Origin: Allobrachymonas sp.
GTDB taxonomy: Bacteria; Pseudomonadota; Gammaproteobacteria; Burkholderiales; Burkholderiaceae_C
Direction: 5' to 3'
Length of the DNA stretch: 20,345 nt
NCBI GenBank assembly: GCA_012036375.1
Contig: JAAUOI010000013.1
Coordinates: forward strand, 1 to 20,345
A model generated the notes under the pieces. That model did not search any database, was not told the DNA's origin, and saw only the letters and a list, made by a program, of their open reading frames with translations. Position numbers and translations under genes: made by a program. Shown one piece after another: positions 15,911-20,345 of the stretch (positions are counted from its first letter, which is position 1; the number at the start of each line of letters is the position of its first letter).

Positions 15911-17188
15911 ATGGATCACAACCAAACTCTCTTTGACCGCGCCCAAAAAAGCATCCCCGGCGGGGTGAACTCCCCCGTTCGCGCCTTTCGCGCCGTAGGC
16001 GGCACGCCCCGCTTCGTCAAACGAGCCGAAGGCGCGTATTTTGGGATGCGAACAGCAAGCGCCACATTGACTACATCGGCTCTTGGGGTCCGATGATCTT
16101 GGGGCATGGCCATCCGGCCGTGGTGGAGGCCGTGCAAAAAGCTTTGAAAGATGGCTTTTCCTTTGGCGCACCCACCGAGCGTGAAGTGGAGCTGGCTGAA
16201 GAAATTTTGCGCCTGATGCCCAGCATGCAAATGGTGCGCCTCGTCTCATCCGGCACCGAAGCGGGCATGAGCGCAATCCGCTTGGCTCGCGGCGCAACCG
16301 GCCGCAGCAAGATCATCAAATTTGAAGGCTGCTACCACGGCCATGCCGATGCACTGCTCGTGAAAGCGGGCTCTGGCTTGGCCACCTTTGGCAACCCCAC
16401 CAGCGCGGGCGTACCGCCTGAGGTGGTGCAGCACACTTTGGTGCTGGAATACAACAATGTGCCCCAGCTGGAAGAGGCGTTTGCCCTGCATGGCGATGAG
16501 ATTGCTTGTCTGATGATCGAGGCGATTGCCGGCAACATGAATTTCGTGCGCTCCAGCCCTGAGTTTGCGAAGAAATGCCGCGAGCTGTGCACCAAGCATG
16601 GCGCTTTGCTGGCTTTTGATGAGGTGATGACGGGCTTTCGCGTAGCACTTGGCGGGGCGCAGCAAGTGCTCGGCATCGTGCCCGACATGACCGTGTTGGG
16701 CAAAGTAATTGGCGGCGGCATGCCGCTGGCCGCTTTTGGCGCAAGCCGCGAGGTGATGAGCAAGCTCTCGCCGCTGGGCCCCGTCTACCAAGCCGGCACT
16801 TTGAGCGGCAACCCGATAGCGACCGCTTGCGGTTTGGCTACATTGAAAGAAATTCAAAACCGGGTTTTTATGCGGCACTTGCAGGGCGTACACAGCACTC
16901 GTGCAAGGCATGGGCGAAGCGGCGAAAGCGGCTGGCGTGCCGTACAGCGCAGACAGCGAGGGCGGCATGTTTGGTTTTTATTTGCAGCCGAAGTTGGCGC
17001 AGAACTATGCGCAGGCCGTGCAGACGGACAGCGCCTTATTCGCTAAGTTTTTCCACGGCATGCTTGATCACGGCGTTTACTTTGCACCGGCTTTGTATGA
17101 AGCTGGCTTTGTGAGCGCTGCGCACAGCGAAGCAGATGTGCAAGAGACCTGCGCTGCGGCTCGCAAAGTGTTTGCTGGTTTGCTTTGA
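15911..17188 (+). pseudogene. hemL: Glutamate-1-semialdehyde 2,1-aminomutase HemL; frame broken by three apparent 1-bp deletions
   Basis: A PLP enzyme that converts glutamate-1-semialdehyde to 5-aminolevulinate in the C5 heme pathway. The full-length homology (about 426 residues) is spread over three frames. It begins MDHNQTLFDRAQKSIPGGVN; frame breaks fall at the T4 run 16039-16042 (restores EGAYFWDANSKRHIDYIGSW), at the A4 run 16856-16859 (restores KEIQKPGFYAALAGRTQH) and at about 16898 (restores HLVQGMGEAAKAAGVPYSAD). Motifs present are SSGTEAGMSAIRLARG, FEGCYHGHADALL, FDEVMTGFR and the Schiff-base lysine in LGKVIGGGMPLAAFGA. The stop is TGA at 17186-17188. All three changes look like base losses, two in homopolymers. 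Because this group depends on the C5 route, a dead hemL is unlikely and sequence error is the leading explanation. No clear ribosome site precedes the ATG. Confidence 0.9.
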
Positions 17189-17210
17189 GTGACTTGCTTA
17201 ATTTGATTGG

Positions 17211-17277
17211 TTTTTAAAGCGTTTTAGGCTATTAGCCGGCATAGAATATGCGCGGAGTGCTATTGAATTTATAGCAT
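17211..17277 (+). repeat. Interspersed three-hairpin repeat, copy B
   Basis: A 67-bp element with three consecutive perfect small hairpins: GGCTA/TAGCC (1-nt centre), GCATA/TATGC (loop GAA) and TGCTAT/ATAGCA (loop TGAATTT). It matches copy A at 868-933 at about 80 percent identity. It begins 22 bp after the hemL stop. From memory it belongs to a repeat family common between genes in Comamonadaceae (Rhodoferax, Polaromonas, Acidovorax). Confidence 0.75.
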
Positions 17278-17354
17278 CAGTATTGATGTGCAGAAGATGG
17301 CTTTTGCCCAGAGCGGCCGCGTGGCGAAGGGGCGATTTTGCTAGCACAGGGTTA

Positions 17355-17375
17355 GAAAACGCTTAAAGCGTTTTC
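17355..17375. terminator. Perfect 21-bp palindrome, terminator or operator
   Basis: GAAAACGCTT-A-AAGCGTTTTC is perfectly symmetric. With a small loop it forms an AAAACGC/GCGTTTT stem whose 3' arm ends in T4 on either strand, like a weak bidirectional terminator. It overlaps the TGA of a minus-strand open stretch (17374-17376), and on the plus strand follows hemL by about 170 bp. It shares the 12-mer TTAAAGCGTTTT with the start of repeat copy B (17214-17225). An operator role is equally possible. Confidence 0.45.
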
Positions 17376-17497
17376 ATTCGTCAACATCACGGCAAATGCC
17401 GCGTAGCTCCCGCGCAATCTGCATGAGCGCCTGCGCACAGGACGCATACAGGCCACGGAGGAGAGCACACCAAACCACCGAGAAATAAATGCACTTT

Positions 17498-17515
17498 CTT
17501 GGCGCGAAAATTGCT
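17498..17515 (+). promoter_or_regulatory. Sigma-54 (RpoN) promoter of amtB
   Basis: TTGGCGCGAAAATTGCTT contains the -24 GG (17501-17502) and -12 GC (17513-17514) separated by exactly 10 nt, matching TGGCACG-N4-TTGCW except one base. Expected start is near 17526, giving a leader of about 83 nt with AAAGGA before the amtB ATG. Amt genes are classic NtrC/RpoN targets. I did not find a clear NtrC enhancer (TGCACCA-N5-TGGTGCA) upstream. Confidence 0.8.
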
Positions 17516-17608
17516 TACTTTTGATGCATTCTCGAAAAATCCACTGAATAAGCACTTTTTACGTGCAAATTCAGCCTTAAAACAGCTCATCAAAGGAAAA
17601 ACTCTCCC

Positions 17609-18811
17609 ATGGAAGCACTCAAACAGGGCGCAGACACGCTTTTTATCTTGCTCGGCGCGATCATGGTGTTGGCCATGCACGCGGGTTTTGCATTTTTAGA
17701 GCTGGGCACGGTACGGCGCAAAAATCAGGTCAATGCATTGGTGAAAATTTTGGTCGATTTTTCTGTATCGACTGTGGTGTATTTCCTTGTGGGCTATGGC
17801 GTGGCCTATGGCGTGAGCTTTTTTGTAGATGCAGAAACTTTGGCGCAGAAAAATGGCTACGACTTGGTCAAATTCTTCTTCCTCATGACTTTCGCCGCCG
17901 CAATCCCCGCCATCATTTCGGGCGGTATTGCCGAGCGTGCCAAGTTTTGGCCACAGCTCATAGCCACCGCCGTGATCGTGGGCTTTGTGTACCCGTTTTT
18001 TGAAGGCATTGTGTGGAATAGCGCCTTTGGCATTCAAGATTGGATCAAGGCCACCACCGGCGAGACCTTTCGCGATTTCGCGGGCTCCATTGTGGTGCAC
18101 GCTGTGGGCGGCTGGATCGCGCTTCCAGCCGTGATTTTGCTGGGCGCTCGCAGCAACCGATATCGCAAAGACGGCACACTGGCCGCGCACCCGCCCTCCT
18201 CCATTCCCTTCCTCGCTTTGGGCGCTTGGATTTTGTGCGTGGGTTGGTTTGGATTTAATGTGATGAGCGCACAAAAGCTCGAAGGCATCAGCGGCTTGGT
18301 GGCGGTGAATTCGCTGATGGCGATGGTGGGCGGCACTCTGGCGGCACTCGCTTTAGGCAAAAACGACCCGGGCTTTGTGCACAACGGGCCTTTGGCGGGT
18401 TTGGTAGCCGTCTGTGCGGGCTCAGACATCATGCATCCGCTGGGCGCATTGGCGGTGGGCGCGATTGCGGGCGCGATCTTCGTCGTCATGTTCACGCTGA
18501 CGCAGAACAAATGGAAGATTGATGACGTCCTGGGCGTGTGGCCACTGCATGGCTTGTGTGGCACTTGGGGCGGGATTGCAGCGGGCATTTTTGGCAGCAA
18601 GGCGCTGGGTGGCATGGGCGGTGTATCTTTTGCAGCTCAACTGATCGGCACGGCGATGGGCGTGGCGTGGGCACTGGTGGGCGGCTTTGTGGTGTATTAC
18701 GTTTTGAAGCTGATCATGGGCTTGCGGATGACGCAGGAGGAAGAGTTTGAAGGCGCAGATTTGACGATTCACAAGATTGGCGCGACGCCAGATCGAGAAG
18801 TGAATTGGTGA
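17609..18811 (+). CDS. amtB: Ammonium transporter, Amt family
   Basis: A 400-residue polytopic inner-membrane ammonium channel of the Amt/Mep/Rh family. It begins directly with a hydrophobic helix (DTLFILLGAIMVLAMHAGFA) and has no signal peptide. The twin pore histidines are H164 in DFAGSIVVHAVGGW and H314 in WPLHGLCGTWGGIAAGIFG; D156 near the recruitment site is present, as are the helix motifs IISGGIAERAKFWP and WFGFNVMSAQKL. The cytoplasmic tail (EEEFEGADLTIHKIGATPD) is the region that binds PII protein in the family. ATG 17609 has AAAGGA about 11 nt upstream. A sigma-54 promoter lies about 95 bp upstream, so expression under nitrogen limitation is likely. No glnK neighbour is present, unlike many amtB loci. 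It is convergent with the transglycosylase gene. Confidence 0.95.
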   Translation: MEALKQGADTLFILLGAIMVLAMHAGFAFLELGTVRRKNQVNALVKILVDFSVSTVVYFLVGYGVAYGVSFFVDAETLAQKNGYDLVKFFFLMTFAAAIPAIISGGIAERAKFWPQLIATAVIVGFVYPFFEGIVWNSAFGIQDWIKATTGETFRDFAGSIVVHAVGGWIALPAVILLGARSNRYRKDGTLAAHPPSSIPFLALGAWILCVGWFGFNVMSAQKLEGISGLVAVNSLMAMVGGTLAALALGKNDPGFVHNGPLAGLVAVCAGSDIMHPLGALAVGAIAGAIFVVMFTLTQNKWKIDDVLGVWPLHGLCGTWGGIAAGIFGSKALGGMGGVSFAAQLIGTAMGVAWALVGGFVVYYVLKLIMGLRMTQEEEFEGADLTIHKIGATPDREVNW

Positions 18812-19048
18812 TTTTTTGCGCTCGTTTGCTGGCTGGAATCCCACGCCACGCACACTCTAGGAGGATTAGGAGTTTGGGCGGCAGGAAATATCACCAAATG
18901 ATCATGGCTTCTCAGCGGTTGTGGCCCAAACTGACTCGAAAATACCCTCGCGACAGTCCCACGCCCTCATAGACAATCTCGGTTTACAAAATCAATGAAA
19001 AAAGCCGGGCGAACCGGCTTTCTAAGAGTGAGGTACAAACCATGCGAT
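18812..19048. other. Convergent gap between amtB and the transglycosylase gene
   Basis: These 237 bp hold the terminator at 18996-19022 and no gene I can support. No separate strong terminator for amtB is seen on the plus strand; the same hairpin may serve weakly in that direction. Confidence 0.6.
18996..19022 (-). terminator. Rho-independent terminator of the lytic transglycosylase gene
   Basis: On the minus strand the stem AAAGCCGG/CCGGCTTT (19014-19021 with 19001-19008) with a 5-nt loop is followed by T6. It lies about 27 bp after the stop codon at 19049-19051. On the plus strand the tract after the stem is only TTTCT, so it is best for the minus-strand gene. Confidence 0.85.
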
Positions 19049-19060
19049 TTACAAAATCGC
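19044..19060. other. Perfect dyad spanning the transglycosylase stop codon
   Basis: GCGATTT-ACA-AAATCGC has 7-bp perfect arms with a 3-nt loop. It covers the TAA stop (19049-19051) and stands just before the terminator. It may help protect the mRNA end; chance cannot be excluded. Confidence 0.35.
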
Positions 19061-19891
19061 CACCTTGTCTGCCTCTTTCGCGGCATCCACTTCGGGCGAT
19101 CCAGCAGGAGCGGCGGGCAAGGCGGGGGCGAGTGCTGGAATTGTGGTGGGAGCGTTCGGCGTGACCAGTGGCACATTACCGCCCAATGCCACCTGACGCA
19201 GACGCGCTTGCTCGGCCAAGACCTTGGCTGTGTAACCGCCTTCTGTGGCATCGCTGGTGGCGCCTACATATTGTCGCAAACCACCTTCGACCGAGCCTGC
19301 ACGTGCGATGCACTCTTGCAGCACCTTCACACCCACGCGCAGGTTAGTTACAGGGTCAAAAGCGGCCAAATTGCCACCAAACCCTTGGTATTTGTCGGTG
19401 TGGATTTTCGTCATCACCTGCATCAAGCCCTGCGCGCCGACCGGGCTTTGGGCAAAGGGGTTAAAGCTCGACTCCACTGCCATGATGGCCAAGATCAGTG
19501 TGGGATCGAGTTTGGTTTTGTCGCCAATCTCATACGCCTCTGCCACCAACGCCCCAATCGGCTCAGGCGCGACACGGTATTTTTTGGACAGCCAGAAAGC
19601 CACAGCGGCCTGCTGTTTGGGCAAATCCTTGGGGTTGGTGGCCGTGGCGCGCTCAATCGCATCGGGCTCAATCTGCATACCCACCGTCACGGTTTGGCGC
19701 TCTTGCAGCCAGCCCAGCAGGGCAGATTCACTTTGGTGACGCAATTCGGGCTGAAGCGCCGCAGCGCCCAACACCAACGCCGCTACCATACCCACGATGG
19801 CCAAACCATTGTGGGCAATCTCAAAGCAGCCTTGCGCCACGTCTTGCGTGAACACTTTGAAGCCGCCAACTATCTTCTTCATCGCTGTCAT
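19049..19891 (-). CDS. Membrane-anchored lytic transglycosylase, SLT (family 1) domain
   Basis: A 280-residue protein that should cleave the MurNAc-GlcNAc bond of peptidoglycan with formation of 1,6-anhydro-MurNAc. A single N-terminal membrane segment (about 28-46, HNGLAIVGMVAALVLGAAAL) anchors it with the catalytic part outside. The SLT fold is visible as LDPTLILAIMAVESSFNPFAQSP with catalytic E140, VGAQGLMQVM (151-160), NLRVGVKVLQECI and LRQYVGATS in place of the usual Y-N-G segment. The tail is Ala/Pro-rich (240-266). ATG 19891 is chosen because AAGGA lies about 8 nt before it; the longer in-frame start at 19993 would add a non-conserved 34 residues and run through a direct repeat. It stands alone, convergent with amtB, with its own terminator. 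Involvement in pilus or secretion assembly is possible but not shown. Confidence 0.9.
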   Translation of the reverse strand: MTAMKKIVGGFKVFTQDVAQGCFEIAHNGLAIVGMVAALVLGAAALQPELRHQSESALLGWLQERQTVTVGMQIEPDAIERATATNPKDLPKQQAAVAFWLSKKYRVAPEPIGALVAEAYEIGDKTKLDPTLILAIMAVESSFNPFAQSPVGAQGLMQVMTKIHTDKYQGFGGNLAAFDPVTNLRVGVKVLQECIARAGSVEGGLRQYVGATSDATEGGYTAKVLAEQARLRQVALGGNVPLVTPNAPTTIPALAPALPAAPAGSPEVDAAKEADKVAIL

Positions 19892-19974
19892 CAGCAATTC
19901 CTTTCTACACGCGAGTCCAGGGTCTGGGTAAGAGTACGACCTGCTTGCCTCGAAAGCTAGCCGTCTGCGCACCC

Positions 19975-20018
19975 AAGCGCTGCTCGTTTTCACATGCGCA
20001 TGAAGCGCTGCTCGTTTT
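19975..20018. repeat. Two 16-bp direct repeats flanking a 10-bp palindrome
   Basis: AAGCGCTGCTCGTTTT occurs identically at 19975-19990 and 20003-20018 (28-bp period). Between them CATGCGCATG (19993-20002) is a perfect palindrome. It lies about 85 bp upstream of the transglycosylase start and could be a regulator binding array for it or a duplication scar. Confidence 0.6.
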
Positions 20019-20304
20019 GATTGGACCTGTGTCGTCGGTTGATCAGCCGTCGCCTTGTTATGTAGGCTTTGACGCGCAAATCACGAAATCTAATGTTTCC
20101 CAACAACGCCTTGCTGCCGTTCAACCGGGGGATCAATTAGGGTTGAATCGGCATCCCCGTCAGTCGGCAGATGCCGAGCATTCGGGTTGATGTTGACCTG
20201 CCCACTGTTTGCTCCGAGGCGCGGTATGTCGTTATGACAGAGCGAATTATAGGTCTGCTACATACTCGGTCAATTATGAAAAGTGGAATCCATATTCTAA
20301 TTTG

Positions 20305-20318
20305 ATGATGTAGATCAT
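20305..20318 (+). promoter_or_regulatory. FNR/Anr-like box at the right edge
   Basis: ATGAT-GTAG-ATCAT matches the FNR/CRP-type consensus TTGAT-N4-ATCAA in 8 of 10 defined positions with the TGAT/ATCA core intact. A -10-like TACAAT follows at 20334-20339. The spacing to that -10 is about 7 bp shorter than a standard class II site, so the link is tentative. The controlled gene would start beyond the window. Confidence 0.35.
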
Positions 20319-20345
20319 TGATCTCCGCCTAAGTACAATGGGTTT

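Larger units (their letters stand above)
17189..17608. other. 420-bp gene-free region between hemL and amtB
   Basis: No intact gene is supported. The stretch holds the three-hairpin repeat (17211-17277), a perfect palindrome (17355-17375), a short minus-strand open stretch ending with TGA at 17374-17376 that reads ALMQIARELRGICRDVDE at its end and could be a gene remnant, and the sigma-54 promoter of amtB (17498-17515). A PII-protein gene, often beside amtB, is not present. Confidence 0.7.
19892..20345. other. 454-bp region with no supported gene at the right edge
   Basis: Short open stretches exist on both strands but none has a recognisable product or ribosome site. Contents seen: two 16-bp direct repeats around a palindrome (19975-20018), a small dyad TCGGCA-GA-TGCCGA (20164-20177), an FNR-like box (20305-20318) and a -10-like TACAAT (20334-20339). 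The last two suggest the upstream region of a plus-strand gene starting beyond the window. Confidence 0.6.

Noticed and set aside
16246..16968. A 240-codon minus-strand frame opposite hemL.
   Set aside because: Shadow of hemL codons; no recognisable motif, while the plus strand encodes clear aminomutase motifs.
17281..17345. A second sigma-54-like site, TGGCG...TTTTGC, near 17320-17345.
   Set aside because: The spacing between GG and GC is about 15 nt rather than 10.
19945..20190. An 81-codon plus-strand frame at the right edge.
   Set aside because: No family resemblance, no ribosome site, and it runs through direct repeats and the upstream region of the transglycosylase gene.

Overview
The window looks like chromosomal DNA from a betaproteobacterium of the order Burkholderiales, most likely a Comamonadaceae-type organism. 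This rests on moderate GC content, protein sequences typical of that group (Pil-Chp chemosensory cluster, AmtB tail, M61 peptidase), the familiar order hemL - thiD-like kinase - rubredoxin - pilGHIJ - chpA, and an interspersed repeat that I recall from Comamonadaceae genomes. I see no phage, transposase, CRISPR array, tRNA or rRNA, so this is mostly conserved core genome.

Layout. (1) 1-2936, minus strand: murJ (lipid II flippase) followed by an M61-family metallopeptidase that runs off the left edge. (2) 3066-3536, plus strand: trmL (tRNA wobble 2'-O-methyltransferase), divergent from murJ. (3) 3537-3708: convergent intergenic region holding a large imperfect inverted repeat built of CACGGA-like units. 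(4) 14445 down to 3709, minus strand: a type IV pilus (twitching) chemosensory operon, pilG, pilH, pilI (CheW), pilJ (receptor) and a 2330-residue ChpA/PilL hybrid kinase, with a rubredoxin gene just upstream. (5) 14919-17188, plus strand: a ThiD-family kinase and hemL. (6) 17189-17608: a 420-bp gap with a three-hairpin repeat, a perfect 21-bp palindrome and a textbook sigma-54 promoter, which then drives amtB (17609-18811). (7) 19891-19049, minus strand: a membrane-anchored lytic transglycosylase with its own terminator. (8) 19892-20345: no convincing gene; 16-bp direct repeats and an FNR-like box at the right edge, probably belonging to a gene beyond the window.

How the genes work together. 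PilJ senses a signal, PilI couples it to ChpA, and ChpA phosphorylates PilG and PilH to steer pilus extension and retraction. MurJ and the lytic transglycosylase act on peptidoglycan. AmtB brings in ammonium and appears to be under nitrogen (RpoN) control. HemL makes 5-aminolevulinate for heme.

Most notable points. (a) A copy of the interspersed three-hairpin repeat lies inside the reading frame of the M61 peptidase and contributes about 23 residues; a better preserved copy lies upstream of amtB. (b) pilI and hemL carry two and three apparent single-base deletions, nearly all in short homopolymers. Because hemL is normally essential in this group, sequencing or assembly error is the leading explanation. 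I did not find a clearly novel multi-gene system.
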